Of a stretch of 64,000 nucleotides of DNA, positions 49,831 through 62,314 are shown piece after piece. The notes beneath the pieces are model-generated. The model was not told the origin of the DNA. It was given only the letters and a program-made list of their open reading frames with translations, and searched no databases. The stretch is from the NCBI RefSeq assembly GCF_018139145.2, contig NC_059487.1, positions 8,763,792-8,827,791 on the forward strand. Reading direction: 5' to 3'. The stretch comes from Gymnogyps californianus (lineage: Eukaryota > Chordata > Aves > Accipitriformes > Cathartidae). The position numbers and the translations under genes are program-made. Every line of letters starts with the position of its first letter. Within the stretch, counting starts at the first letter, position 1.

Positions 49831-51764
49831 TTATTCTCTGTTAGTTGACACAAGTTTACCATATTGAAGGAGAACCGTTCACTGATAGTGTCTCTTCCAG
49901 AAAAGTCTGGTTAATCCATGCAACCCCCCCACCATTCCTGCTTAACTCTTTCATTTCCAGAGTGCCCTCTGTAGCAGGACCATATGGGATTGTAAAACCA
50001 AACTATTACGATAATTTCCAGACCGTGACAACAATTTTTGGTATCAGTTGTTACTAAGACAAAACTGTATTTCTTTTTATAGAAAAAAGAAGTGGAGGCT
50101 TGTATCAGTGGTGGGACTATTCTTACTTTTACTTTTATTTTGGGCTGTTTCTCCTCCCACTTAAGCACTGTGGCTGTGCTCATGTCAGGTTGCTGAAAGT
50201 CTCTATTCACATATGTTCCACGACGGGCCTGCAAAGCATACGAATGCAGTGCTGACTCCTTCATCCTGTTGAGATCCCAAAGATTTTGTCTGCTGCTGAG
50301 CAAAAGACTTGGAAAGAAGTCTTTCAGATGCTAGCTGTATCTCTAGCATGCTGTTCAGTGTTCACAAATAGTTTAGAAAATGAGGCATACAATGAGATGA
50401 GGAAGCTTGTTGACATAGTTATTTTGAGATCGCAGAAGTGAATGCCAACTGCAGAGAGCTGTAGACAGACCTTGCAACATTGATAGACTGAGTGGAAAAC
50501 CTTATAGCCAAAATGAAATGTCAATAAACATAGGGTGATGCAAATGGGGGTGATGTGAGTGACCCTTACATGTATGGTATTGGTCTCTGAACTAGCATTT
50601 TTCACTAAAGAAGGAGGTCATGAAATAATCAAGATGGCCTCATGAAAACGTTCAGCTCGCAGGTCAGTAGCAGGCAAGAAAGAAAATTGAATGTTAGGAA
50701 TTACTAGGAAAAGTACAAAGAAAGAAAATAAAAACCTTCTTGTGCCACTCAGTCTGTGGCTTCATCTTTAATACTGACTGAAGTTCTGGTCCTGTTGCAG
50801 CAGAACTAGAAAAGGCATCTGGAACAGGAGTTTGGAACCACGTCCCTTTGGGAAACAGCTAAGCAGACTATGATTTTAGTCTTCTCTTTTCCACACTGAA
50901 GAAGAATGCACTAGAGTTCTTTGAAATCTAAAATTGCATGAGACAGTAAGTAGAAATTATTACCAAGAAACAGTCTCAAAATGAACTAAAGGAGGTTTTT
51001 TTACGCAATATATCACTGAAGTTTGGAACTCGCTGTTGCAGTTGTAAATGAAAGAAGATTCATGTATGGTAAATTCGATCAGACAAAGTCATTTAGCAAA
51101 ATTACCTTTCTATTTCTAGGAACCTCTATGCTGCAAATTCCTATAGGTTAGGAGAGTATTCAAGGCAGGAATGCTGCATACTTGCCCTGTTTTTATACTC
51201 TGAGCATCAGCTGTTGGTCTCAGCTGGAGACAAGTTACTAAGTTTTGATTTGACAGTGTAGGCACGCTGGCTATTCTTGTATTTGTGGACAGATTTCTTC
51301 TTGTACTACTGTAGAGCAGCATCACAGCCGCTGACTAGAGGTTGACATATAAGCCAAACCTCATTGATCTTTGTTTCCTGCTGTGTTACTCTTGGAAACT
51401 GAGTGTAATTTTTCATCTCCTATGACTTGTGGGTGGGTCAGTCTCTCTGTTTGTCTGAATGCCTTCCCAATGAGCATTAGAATATTGTATATTTTGCCAG
51501 GCTAAATCTAACACTTCCAGTTTTGCCACATTTCTGGTATCTGCTGGATTGTCCAAGGTGCTGTGTGCTTTCAGTTCCCATTGCCTTACATGGAAATACA
51601 GTAGGACTGGACCTATCTGTATTAATACTTTCCTTTATGAATACTCTTTCTAGCACTGTTTCTCTATTAGGAATGTTGAGTTTGTTCTAACTGTGAAGTC
51701 ATCAGAAATGACATGACTATGATGTAAATGTGGATAAGGGGAGAGCAGTTGATATCCTGTACCT

Positions 51765-52640
51765 TGTCTTTAGGAAGTCTTTTGATAGACACCCACGGCA
51801 TCCTTGTGTCCAAATTGGGATGTTATGATCCAGATGGGTGGACTACTAGATAGGTGAAAATACTGATTATATCATTAGACTCGAAGGGTGGTTGTTAATA
51901 GTTTGTACTCTAGCTGGATGCTAGTTACAGGTGTAGTTTGTCAGACATTTGCCTAACATCTTTATCGGTAACCTGGAGGAGGAGACAGAATGCACCCTCT
52001 TCAAGTTTGTGGACCACAGCGAACTAAGGGGTGTGCTCCAGAACAGGGCTGCCTTTCTGCGGACATCAGCTGGCCAGAGGGATGTGCTCGTGTGAATCTT
52101 ATTCAATTCAACAAGGACAAGGACTAAGTCCTGCACCTGGCAGGGACTAACACCCTGCTGTGGCATAAGCTGGGGATTGACTGGGTGGAGAGCAGCTCTA
52201 CTGAAAAAGACCCAGGGATCTTTTTAGACGATAGGCTAAGCATCAGTTAGCAGTGTGCCATCAATCAAGGCCAACAGATGATTGGGCAGTATCAACAGAA
52301 ACATGACCAGTAGATTGAGGGAAGTGATTATTCTTTTTAACTGGTCATTCCTTAAACTTTATCTGGAATACCACATCTAGTTTTGGGGGCCGCAGTACAA
52401 GAAAGATGTTGATAAACTTGATTGAGCTCAGGGGAGGGTCATCAAGATGCTTGGGCTGGACAACTTGATCAATGAAGAGAGGCTGAGACAGCTGAGTTTG
52501 TTCAGCCTGAAGAAGAGAAAACTTACCAGGACATAATAGCAGCCTTCCAGTGTGCTTAAGAAGTTTCCAAGGTGAAGCTAAGCTCTTTAGTGAGGTGCAC
52601 AACAGGTGAAGGGGAGACAGCAGTCATAAGTTGCAATGGG
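51765..52640 (+). mobile_element. CR1 LINE fragment with reverse-transcriptase remnant
   Basis: Sense-strand CR1: AACATCTTTATCGGTAACCT corresponds to the RT motif region, then GACAGAATGCACCCTCTTCA and a degraded DD box (GTGGACCACAGC where the family has GCTGATGACACC). Further on come AGCAGCTCTACTGAAAAAGA, CAGTACAAGAAAGATGTTGA and GAGAGGCTGAGACAGCTGAG. Frame breaks are frequent and the 3' terminus is missing, so the copy is dead. Confidence 0.85.
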
Positions 52641-52719
52641 ATGTTCTGACAGCCTCATCCATTCCTTCAGTGCTGCTGGACCTAGTGTAATAGAATTGGT
52701 GAGTTTATAGATGAAGTTT

Positions 52720-52830
52720 CATACTGCTTCATTGCCCCCATTTTACAGATAATAGAACTGAAGTACAGAAACTGTAAAGGCTCTTGTTTGGAGTCACTCA
52801 GACTACATCCAAATGCCTTTCTAGTATGAG
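52720..52830 (-). mobile_element. MIR-like SINE relic, minus strand
   Basis: CCCCCATTTTACAGATAATA and GAACTGAAGTACAGAAACTG are the reverse of the MIR tail around CCTCAGTTTCCTCATCTGTA. Only the 3' half is recognisable. Confidence 0.6.
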
Positions 52831-53936
52831 CTTGAGCTCAGTTTTGTCTCACATCTGTGCTGCCTGATTGCTTGTTCATAGTCTCGGACAAAGAGTTGGA
52901 AGGTTGTTTTGTATTATGATAATATTGAAACAGCGAGCCAGCTTGGGAAGCAGGCTCTTTCCTTGACTTGGCTATTGCTATTGACTCAGAGTGAATCATT
53001 TACCAAGTTAAGGAAAGGAGTGTGAACTCCTTGTGCTTTGTTATGTCTGTTTGGCCAATCTATTTTTTTATTAGCCTTATCTGATTCCCATTATAATTAC
53101 AGACTCCTTCTGTATATAATGCTGCCTCATGCTTCAGATGGATGGTATTATTTTTGTTTACTTTTGTCTGTGGTATTACTCCAGAAAGTGAAAGCAGTTT
53201 GAGTTGTTCCTTGGGGACCTCAGCGGCTGTTCCATGTGCAAAAGGCTCCAAATGTTTAAATGTCTTAGATGAGAAAATGTGTTGGTATGAATTGATTTGC
53301 AAAGGGACCTATAATTTGAGGCTATTATTATTCTGATATTGTATGTGCTTGCCTGAGACACTGCATTAATAAAGAAAAAGAAAAAAACTGCTCATAAAAG
53401 TCTAGGACTGACAGCCTTGGAGTCTGCTGTTTATGCCTTAGCTCGTTGTTTCAGAAAGACTGAAAGCCAGGATCAGATGCCTAGTTGAGACTCCCTAGCC
53501 ATTCACTTTAGCACCTTTGTGGAAAAAGCTATCTATCATCTGCTTTGAAGGTCTGTGGATATAACTCTCGGTCCCCTAGGAACTGGACTGAGACTGCCAG
53601 TAAGTGATACATTAGTGAGTAATGAATAAATTCATTTTGGGTATTGGACATGAGTAACACATAGCAGCAGACTTGGACTTTGTACGTTTTGCTTGGAGTG
53701 CCACTGAATAATGTGAGTGCAGCACTGCATTTTTTAAATTTATAATTTAACTTGTGCAAGAAGGCAGAAAACCTACTTAACCAAAACCTACCTAACCCTA
53801 ATACCACGTGGGGATTCCCCAGCAGTTAGGGAATGGAATAAATAGCCCAGAAGTGCTGAGTTTAAAGCTTAGGGTTAACATGATTAAGACCACAGGCAGA
53901 GTTCAAGTAATTTATTGCCTCTGTGCCTCAGTTACA

Positions 53937-55170
53937 ATCACTGAATAGTATAAGTTAGAACTTTTGGAGGTCATCAGGTCCAACTCCCTACTGAAAGCAG
54001 GGCTAACAGAAGTTAGACTAGGTTGCCCAGGGTCTTGTCCAGTCAAGTTTTGAATATCTCCGAGAAGGGAGATTTTACAGCCTCTCTGGGCACCTGTTCC
54101 AGTCTTTGACCATGTCATCGTGTAGGGTTTTTTTTCTTATGTGTGATTGCTATTCCTCTTTCTGCAACTTATGTCCATTGCCTGTAGGGGTTTCTTTTTG
54201 CTACGCAGTTCTGAGTTGAGTCCAGCTCTGTTTTCTCCATAAGCAGCTCTGTCTTCACTCATTAGATAGTTGAAGATGCCAACTAAATTGCACTTCTCTT
54301 CTTCAGGCTGAAGAAACTGTCTGTCTCAACCTCTCCTCATAATGTACATGCTCCAGCCCCTGAGCATCTTGATTGTCCTCTGCTGGACTTGCTCCAAGTA
54401 TGTCAGTCCAGTAAATCCTTCATGAACTGGGGAGCCCAAAACCAGACACAGTACTCCCGATTCAGTCTCGTGCCAAAATAAAGGGAAGTGATCACATCCC
54501 TCAGTCTGTTGGTTGTGCTCATACTGATACCAGTATGCTGTTAGCTTTCATCGCTGCCAGAGCACTCTGCTGATTCAGGTACAGCTTCTTGTCTTTCAGG
54601 ACCACCAGTACTTTTTCTGCAAAGCTGCTTTCTAGCCAGCTGTTAATTACGCTGGCTAACCATTGTTTGCTCTTATTAGATCTATGCTGACTCTCTTCAA
54701 TCACCTCCTTTTCTTTGAAGTGCTGGAAATGGATTCCAGAAGGATTTGCTCCGTATTTTCTTTGGTACTGAGGTTAGGCTGAACATCCTGTAGATCCCCA
54801 TATCTTCCTCCTTGGCCTTCTTGAAGATAAGCATGACATTTGGCTTTTTTCCAGTCATCAAGAACCTCCTCTGATTGCCCTGACCTTTAAGATGACTGAC
54901 AGCAGCCTCACAATGATGTGAACCAGCAACTTTAGCATCATCAAATGCATCCATCTAGTCCCATGGGTTTTGTTGGATTTTTTTCTGGTTTGTTTGGGGT
55001 TTTGGGGGGGGGTGTTGTTGTTTTTTTTTTTTTTTAACCAGTTTGCTGTAATTGTCCCTGTTTGGATCTGCCCCTGTCTTACGCACTTCCTTAGATTGTG
55101 CCAGTAGACAGGGACCTGGAAATTCTGGGAGAAGACCTTGAAGTAAAAACCACAGCAAAGAATGCATAAA
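53937..55170 (-). mobile_element. CR1 LINE fragment, minus strand
   Basis: The + strand shows the reverse complement of the CR1 3' UTR and late ORF2: GGAGGTCATCAGGTCCAACT, GTTGCCCAGGGTCTTGTCCA, GTCAAGTTTTGAATATCTCC and CCTCTCTGGGCACCTGTTCC. Further in are stretches typical of the region upstream of the UTR, such as GAGCCCAAAACCAGACACAG and CTCCTTGGCCTTCTTGAAGA. A G/T-rich expansion (about 55000-55035, ending in T15) lies within it. A + strand match near 55134 (GACCTTGAAGTAAAAACCAC) suggests that the element extends to about 55170. Confidence 0.87.
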
Positions 55171-56734
55171 GTTATCTTACTAGTAAAATGAGAATACTGG
55201 TGTGAGAAGGATATTGTGAAGGTCAAATGGCCAGTTTCTGCCCTTTGTGCTCCTACAGATAGAAATGCTAGGTATTATTGTTATTAGTTGTCTCAGTTTG
55301 TCTCTTTCTTTCACTCCTATTCCCTTTTGGCTTTCCTGAAGGTTAACACATGAGGAGCGGCCCCAAATATACTACTGCTTCTTGTTCAGAAATAAATTGA
55401 GAGACTCAGAGTGCTGAAGCCAGGGCAGTCTGCCTTAGGAAGCCTCGTAGACACAGACTGTCAGACCAATCACAAATGGCAACAACAAAACAAATCCAGT
55501 CTTTCCATTTTTAAAGGACGTGCTCCTTCTGGCAGCAGTATATCGGGAAAATGATTATATTAGTGAGAAACTAAATCCATCGCTGAAGAGAAGAAAGCCT
55601 GATGGATAACATGCCTAAGCACAAAATCTTAGACTATACACTTAGAGAGAACACATTTTGCAGTGAGATTCTTCAAAGCTGTCACATCTCTTCTGCATCC
55701 CACACTCTTTTGGCAGGAGAAGAGCTGCTGCATCCTTGTGTTTCTGTCTTCTTACTGAACAGCTAATAAACTGTACTTTCCTGTGGCTTCAGTAAGATTA
55801 TTGATTTGTGCAGTGATCGTTATTGCAGCTGTTGAATAGATCTTTGCTGAAGAGATTGAGGGGAAAAAAAGGGGGACGACGTGGTTTTTTTTTCTCCTGT
55901 GCTTTTTATAAATTCTCTTGACTTTATGTATCTCATTACTATTTATGGAAAAAAAAATAGCTGTTTGACTGTTTTTACATGTTTTCATGGTACTGTACTT
56001 CACAAAGGGAAGCCTGATTTATCCTTCCCTTGAAGAGATTCTAGCCATAAGTGAAGGGTTGTTGTTAATAACTAATTTCAGCCAAAAGGATATATATGAT
56101 GCTTTCTGGAGTTTGCATGGAATTGGCCTTGCTCTGAAGTGCTTACACAGAATGTTTAGAACAACAGGAAGAAAAAGCTTATGATTTATAATGGAGATGA
56201 TAATACGATCATGCTAAGAAGGATAAGGCACCTACCTTCTGTGTTACAAAGCAAACAGGTGAGGGAATGACCTTCATTCTAATCGGTAAATTTCCTATTT
56301 CTGTTGTGTATTATTTACTTCATAAGCTGTTTTAAGAATGAAACCTGCACAGTCAGAATGGAATCAACTCTTGTAAGTCATGCTGCATAAAACATATATA
56401 CTGTGGGAGCAAAAATTGGGCTCTGAAGCTTGTGTTCTGAAAATTGGAGTGGTTTGACATTACTATGTTTGCCTTAGGACAGAAACTACTACTGTCCTGA
56501 AGAGAACTTACACCCATACTCTGGCTTTTGCAATTAATAGTTTGGGCACCTTAGTACAAACCTACCTTCATCGGTGATTTAAGGCAGCGTGCCAGACTGA
56601 ACTAGGATGGCTCTGATGTGGCGACACACTTCCTTCTGCTGATTGAGAGAAAAATAACCTCTGGGGGAGGAATGGGGAGGACAGCTGTAGGCGGTGAAGT
56701 TTTAAACCAGTGCTGCAGGCTCTGCTAGAATTTC

Positions 56735-56935
56735 TGTCAGTCCTGATTTAAATCTGGGCTCTGCCATGACTTGCTGTCTGTTGGGACATATCACGCAACC
56801 TTTCTGCCTTGATTTCCCAAGGTGCAGTAGTGTTTGACTAGTTTGTAAGGCTATTGTTAGGATTAATCTTCAGTCTATTTTGAAGTTGCTAATTAAAAGG
56901 CAGTTCCCTGACACCGGTTAAGCACCTTGGAGAAG
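56735..56935 (+). mobile_element. MIR-like CORE-SINE relic
   Basis: A long colinear match to MIR sense: GTCCTGATTTAAATCTGGGC, TCTGCCATGACTTGCTGTCT, CACGCAACCTTTCTGCCTTG, ATTTCCCAAGGTGCAGTAG, TTGTAAGGCTATTGTTAGGA and TTAAGCACCTTGGAGAAGC. It is the clearest of the MIR-like copies in the window. Confidence 0.75.
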
Positions 56936-59900
56936 CATTAAGAAGCTTCTGAGAAGTTATGTTAGTTAGCTAAGGATAAGCCTTAACACTGGTCTTACAC
57001 TGCTTGTTTCTTCCCATTTGTGTAGATGATGTGCTGTGTTACATCTTCAGTGGCATGTTTCCTCAGCACATGCTTATAGAAGAGCTGAGTTTTGTTTGTC
57101 TTGGCACAGTGGGATTGATAGCCCCACAAATGGGAGATAAGAATTACCATGGAAGCCAGCCTAAGCAAAAGAAGTCTCTCCGATGTGGCAGGAGTGGACA
57201 TCAGACCCCTTGTTCACCTTTAAAAACATCCTTTTAAAATTACTTTCTTGGTACATAGCAAGTGTTTAACAGGGAAGAACACGTGGGTGAGGATTTGTTG
57301 TGCTCAGCATCGGAGCTGATGTGTGAAGAAGATTTTGGTTCTTTAATTCATACTTTTCCCAAAACTGTCTCACAAGAGCCCACTAGCACTGTGCTGGATG
57401 GGCTGGCAGCAATCAAAAGGCAGCTGGTTGGAAAAGTCAAATTTGATAGGTTTTTAAGAAGTAAGTTTTTAATGTTGAACGTTAAATCTATTTTAGTAGA
57501 AATGAAAATTATTTTCCATTGTTATGTAAAATTATATTAAAAATTAAGATCGAGAGGAATCTAAATCAGCATTTTTGAAATTTTGCTGGAAAAAAGTGAG
57601 AATGTTTGCTTGGTTTTGGAGCTGCCAAAGAAACAGGTTTCAGTTTTTGCCCTGTTTTGATTTCTACGGTCTAGGTAATGTTTTTAATACCTGCAAGAAC
57701 GACCAAATCTGAAAAATAATTATTGCCAGATAGCCAAGAATCTGCTTTTATCTTTCATAGCAGAGTTCAAATTGCTGTTGCAGATTTCTGTAGAGAAGTG
57801 CTCCTTGAGCTGCTTTGTTTTCTTTGGATATCTGCAGCGGTGCTGATCCACTCCAGAAAGCTTGGCAGTCTTTCACTGTAAACTAACAGGAGCAAATACG
57901 TTTATTGGTGTCAAGGGAAAGGTATACTAGTGCTGCTTCAGGTGGTAGGCAGCAGATGTAAAAGAAATGGATTCAGGAGCTGTGGAAACATGAATAGTAC
58001 TTAAGGCAAAGTCAGCACCACAGTCCAGCAGTGGGGACAAAGTATTTTATTATTGCTCCTTTCTCTGCTTTGAAGCAGCAGAATTGATCAGGAGCTCAGT
58101 TCAGAGGGATAACTACTCCAGTACAGTTATTGTAAATACATCTAAGTTGAACTATCAAGGCTTTAAATTTGGTAGCCTTAAAGGAGATTTTTTTTTTTTT
58201 TGGTGGTTTTTAATCTGGAATGATTGCTGTCAGAGTAAGAGTGAAGGTTGAAGTTACCAGCTAAGTTTCCAGAGACACTGCATGTGGAATGTTAACTTCT
58301 TTTTTCTGTGTGAAATAATATCCCTCCTTCTTTTCTCAGGTAATCTACTATTTTCTTTGTGAAAATAGCTCAGTGATTTAGCTGCAATGGTCAGGCACGC
58401 TGCAAATAGCCTGGATAAACATACTGTTTGGAATAGGGTCAGAAATCCTTATAATGATGCCAAACCTTTCTGCTGGGGCACGTGGTGGCTGTACCAGTGC
58501 CCCTGCACCACAAAAAGACCATACTTACTGTGCTTGCCTAGCTGCTTCCCAGAGTGTATTTATTATACCTGTAAGCAGGTGAAGTGCTCCCTGTTCCTGA
58601 TCTGTTTGGCAGGCTGTTGGGAAAGGGAATAGCCAGGGACAGACGGATGAGTTGTCTTGCTGGGCTGGGTGGTCGTGGTCCCTGAGGGGTAGATGCCCTA
58701 CATCTGCGTTACAAAAGCAGTACCAAAGTGGATTTCTGGACCATCGTGTAGATACTTGGATAGAAGGGAAACAATTTTCCATGTTCACATCAGGAATTCT
58801 TACAGCACTCACCTTAAATGTAATGTTGCTGTGCAGGCTGACTTAAGCATAGCTATGAAAATGCAACGGAGCAAGCAGACACATTCAGCCCAGCATTTAT
58901 TTTTCTTCAACAGAAGGTAGAATCTAACTGTCTGTGAATTAAGCTGTTTCCTGGATGTGATACAACCTGTAAGTGATCACCTTTTGACCCAGCTTTGCTG
59001 TTCTGATGCTGGGTTGCAGTTGTCAGAGTAACCACTATGCTCTTAAATGGGTCATTTTCTTACTGCTCTCGTGTATTTAGCTTTATCAGCTGGGGGCCTG
59101 GCTTTTAGGGGCTTCGACCTGTATTTCTCAAGGGGTGCTTTTAGTGCCTGAGGTATTACGTCACACAGCTTGTTTCCCTGGATAACTTGGCTGCCTGTTA
59201 AAATGCAACTGACTGAAGTCTCTAAAGCTGCCACCAGAAGTTTTAATCTTTCAGGCATGATTCTACATGCCGTTTCTTTTATTTGCCTGCAAGTGCAGAG
59301 TTGTTGTGCGTACTTTAGTTTTCAAAAGCTCTCGCAAATGTTTTAATCCTTTCACTTCTACTATTTGATCTAGCTTCATCCAAACATGTTATATTGCCTT
59401 CCAAATGCTAAATTCCTCTAATTCCTTTAATCTTTATTTCCTCAGTTTATTCACTCATTTTTGGATATTTAAGTTAATTAATAGTTTCCAAGTTTGGGAC
59501 AAAGAATACAGGGGTATAGGGCATCTCAACAGAGATCTTTTTCCAGCTTGTGTTTTTCAGGTACAACGTAAGCTTGCTACGCTGTGCCTCGCTGTGTCAA
59601 GCCTGACCTCAGAGACGTGTTAAGAGGAGAAATAAGAATTTACGTATTTGCACTGAATAGGTGCCATAGGTGCTCACAGATGCCAGGGAAATGACAGAAC
59701 CTTGCCCAAGGCCTTTATAGCCTGGATTAGACATAAGCACAGTTTAGTTTTATGGCCACTTGGCCTTCAGCAAGCTACTGCTGTAGTCAGTGCCACTGGT
59801 GGTTGTATGTTATGGTATGGATGCCATCCTAATGAGAGCACCTACTTTCTAAGGGCCATAATCTGGCCTTTATTAGATTGTGACACACATGAATCAAGTG

Positions 59901-60449
59901 ATCTAGAGGTGAGAAGCTATTTACTACTACTTAAACCTTTCTCTTTTGATGACTTCAGTAGGCTTTGCAATTTCAAGACATTTTCTCCCTCTTCTCTCTG
60001 CTCCACCCCCCCTGCCCCGCCTCCTTAGCAAGCAACCATATCGCTTTTCCTTTAAGTTTCACAGCAGCCTGACCACAAAGGAATGATTTCTTCAGTCTTT
60101 GTGATGTGCACAGCACAGAGATTCCACATGCCCTTGTCTTTTAACCCTGTGTGGCATTTGTACCATTGTGAAAGAAAGCTTTTCTCAGAACCCTGCCTCA
60201 TAAAATACTGTCAAGTCATATGGATTGGGATCTTTGCCTTGCATTTACTATTGATTCAGCAGCTATACTTTAAGATAATGAAGACTGAAGGAGTTCCTTT
60301 AACATAAGCTGGTAACAGGAGTGTTCCTTGATGGAAGTTTGGTGTGGGTAGATATAAAACAGGAGGGGGCACTTTTGTAAATATTTCTGGCACAGTTACA
60401 GGAAGTCACCCAAAAGAATTACCTGTGTCAAGAGGGTATATAGAAAACA

Positions 60450-60530
60450 TATAGTATCTGCAGGTCAGAAGGGACCAAGTATATCTATGAATCATAATAC
60501 CTGTAGTACTATGTAAGTTATAAGGTATTA
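60450..60530 (-). mobile_element. possible ancient CR1-family relic
   Basis: GCAGGTCAGAAGGGACCAAG followed by ATCTATGAATCATAATACCTG recalls the reversed 3' end of an old sauropsid LINE with the phrase GGCCAGAAGGGACCATTGTG. The match is short and from memory. Confidence 0.3.
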
Positions 60531-60566
60531 TGCATCAAAGCATCAGATTACTATTGCAGGGATCTC

Positions 60567-60586
60567 AAAAAAAAAAAAAAAAAAAA
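60567..60586. repeat. A20 homopolymer
   Basis: Twenty consecutive A in BCAS4 intron 4. The possible old LINE relic lies just upstream, but the link is unproven. Confidence 0.95.
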
Positions 60587-61350
60587 GGTAGTAAATTCCT
60601 ACTGGAATCATGGCATCATCTATTTGGAGGAATTCTGGGTAGTAAGTGCTAAGAATAAGCAGTTCCAAAATAACCAGTTACAAATCAGAGTGGGACAGTG
60701 GTTTCATGAGCTATGGGAAATCCTGAGTCTACTTTTAAAGTTAGTTTGAGAGGCTCAAGTCCTTAGTTAAGTGTGATTGCTCTGATCAGGGCTTTCTGCA
60801 ACCAGATTGTCACCCAGCTTGTTAAGTTTAATTACTGTAATTCATAACACTGTTCCTGCCTTGTTTTCTCCTGGTATGACCACTGGCAATATTGCCCTAG
60901 AAATGAAGGACAGATTATTTTACTTTGAAAATTGGAGTGACTTTGAATTTTTCTTTCTCTCTACTGTTATTTTAGGGAAAATAGAGAAAATGCTAGTATT
61001 CCACTGTGAGTTGTTACAGCTGGCTGTTTTTACAGCTTCTTTGGTTAGGGTTTTTTCTCCTTTCTATTTTGCAGAGGTGAACCTCGTCACTAGTAGTTTC
61101 TTACATGAGCAATTCACATTCTTCATCTTGTCTTAGTGGCTGTGACTGTTGATTTTCAATCTTAGATAACAAAACTTACATTTTACATTAAAAATTCTAG
61201 TATTCTGCCCATTAAAAGGAGCCTGTCTCCCTTTGGTTGGGTCTGCACATAAAAACTTCAAAACCACGTGCATCTGTTGATGATTATCACGAGAAGTGTG
61301 TTTCTCCCCCATAGCAAAGTTTGTGTATCCTAATAGCTAGCAAGTCCCCT

Positions 61351-61380
61351 TCTCGGAGAACACGGTACTGATCTCCGAGA
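61351..61380. repeat. 9-bp inverted repeat with 12-nt loop
   Basis: TCTCGGAGA (61351-61359) and TCTCCGAGA (61372-61380) are exact reverse complements. They lie 830 bases before BCAS4 exon 5. Confidence 0.9.
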
Positions 61381-62209
61381 TGTGCAAAACAAGAGTTTGT
61401 CCGCAGAACCCCCATTCATCCTGCCTGTTCTGACAACATCAGCACAGCAGTGCAGCTTCAGTAGCCAGTACCTAGGTCATAGTATAAATTAATATTTACT
61501 TCTTCAATTGTGCCTAGGTGTATATGGAGAGCCAGTATCGATTCCAAAGAATTAGCAGTGGATACTCCCAAGAAATGTTTGTAACCAGATGCACAGCTTG
61601 AAACACAGGAATGAGAATTAAATACAAATAAATGTGAGGATTACATCTAAATAGCAAACTATTCTCTGGAAATATGTTAAGTTTAGAGCCTAAAGACTAT
61701 TAGCTTTATGGGAAAGACAGGCTCTTCATTTTCCATTGAGACTGTGATTTTAGCTAGGTTTGAATTGTTGCACTACAGAAAAATGATTTTGTCTATCTAT
61801 CTCCTCAATTCAGGATTAATCAATTATTTGAATTCTTAAAAACCCCAGAAGCAAAACCAAATCCCTTTCTATATTTCTTCTGTAGTCAGTATTTTCCAGT
61901 GTTACTAATTCATTTGCATTTTTCTGTGCTTTAAACCTGATTTCCCCTGTGTTCTACTCTATTTTTATCTGTTCAATATTAATCCAGCTCAGATGATTGC
62001 AAAGTCTGTAGAATCAGGTGTGAAAGTAAACAACGTCACATTTTCAGCATTGTTTACAAAGCCAATTACCTTGTATTGGACAGTAACTTCAGTTTGGAGG
62101 TGCTGATTCTCCCCCCAGCCCCCATGTCTCTTCTACATGGTCAACTCCTTAAAGTATTATTTCCTGTTCTTTAACAGTAAGATGAATTTTTGTCCTGTTC
62201 TTGTTTCAG

Positions 62210-62314
62210 AGACATCCTCGCTCCGCAGCACGCCCCTATGACCTGCCAAAACTCTACCGAACTGAAGACTTTTTTCCTATGAACTATGTAGGTACTAAGT
62301 ATCCAAATAAGTAA
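62210..62314 (+). CDS. BCAS4: BCAS4 coding exon 5, probably terminal
   Basis: A strong acceptor (CCTGTTCTTGTTTCAG) opens in phase 0 on RHPRSAARPYDLPKLYRTED, then FFPMNYVGTKYPNK and TAA at 62312-62314. The LPxLYRTEDxFP peptide is, as I recall, shared with the C-terminus of mammalian BCAS4 forms, and it follows FKN of exon 4 in frame. If this exon is terminal the protein has 183 residues, shorter than the 211 of the main human form. Two donor-like sites inside it (TAT|GTAGGT at 62288 and GTAG|GTACTA at 62292) would allow splicing on to an unseen exon instead. The only phosphorylatable residues in the tail are Ser, Tyr and Thr near the conserved peptide. No membrane segment is present. Confidence 0.82.
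   Translation, partial: RHPRSAARPYDLPKLYRTEDFFPMNYVGTKYPNK

Larger units (their letters stand above)
36771..62209 (+). other. BCAS4: BCAS4 intron 4 (25.4 kb)
   Basis: A long AT-rich intron between exon 4 and the LYRTEDFFP exon. It holds CR1 fragments (51765-52640 plus, 53937-55170 minus), MIR-like relics, a 25-bp tandem duplication, homopolymer tracts and a promoter-like or CpG patch at about 49.2-49.8 kb. I found no further BCAS4 exon by sequence. Unrecognised species-specific or noncoding exons cannot be excluded. Stretches not listed separately show nothing I can support. Confidence 0.82.
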
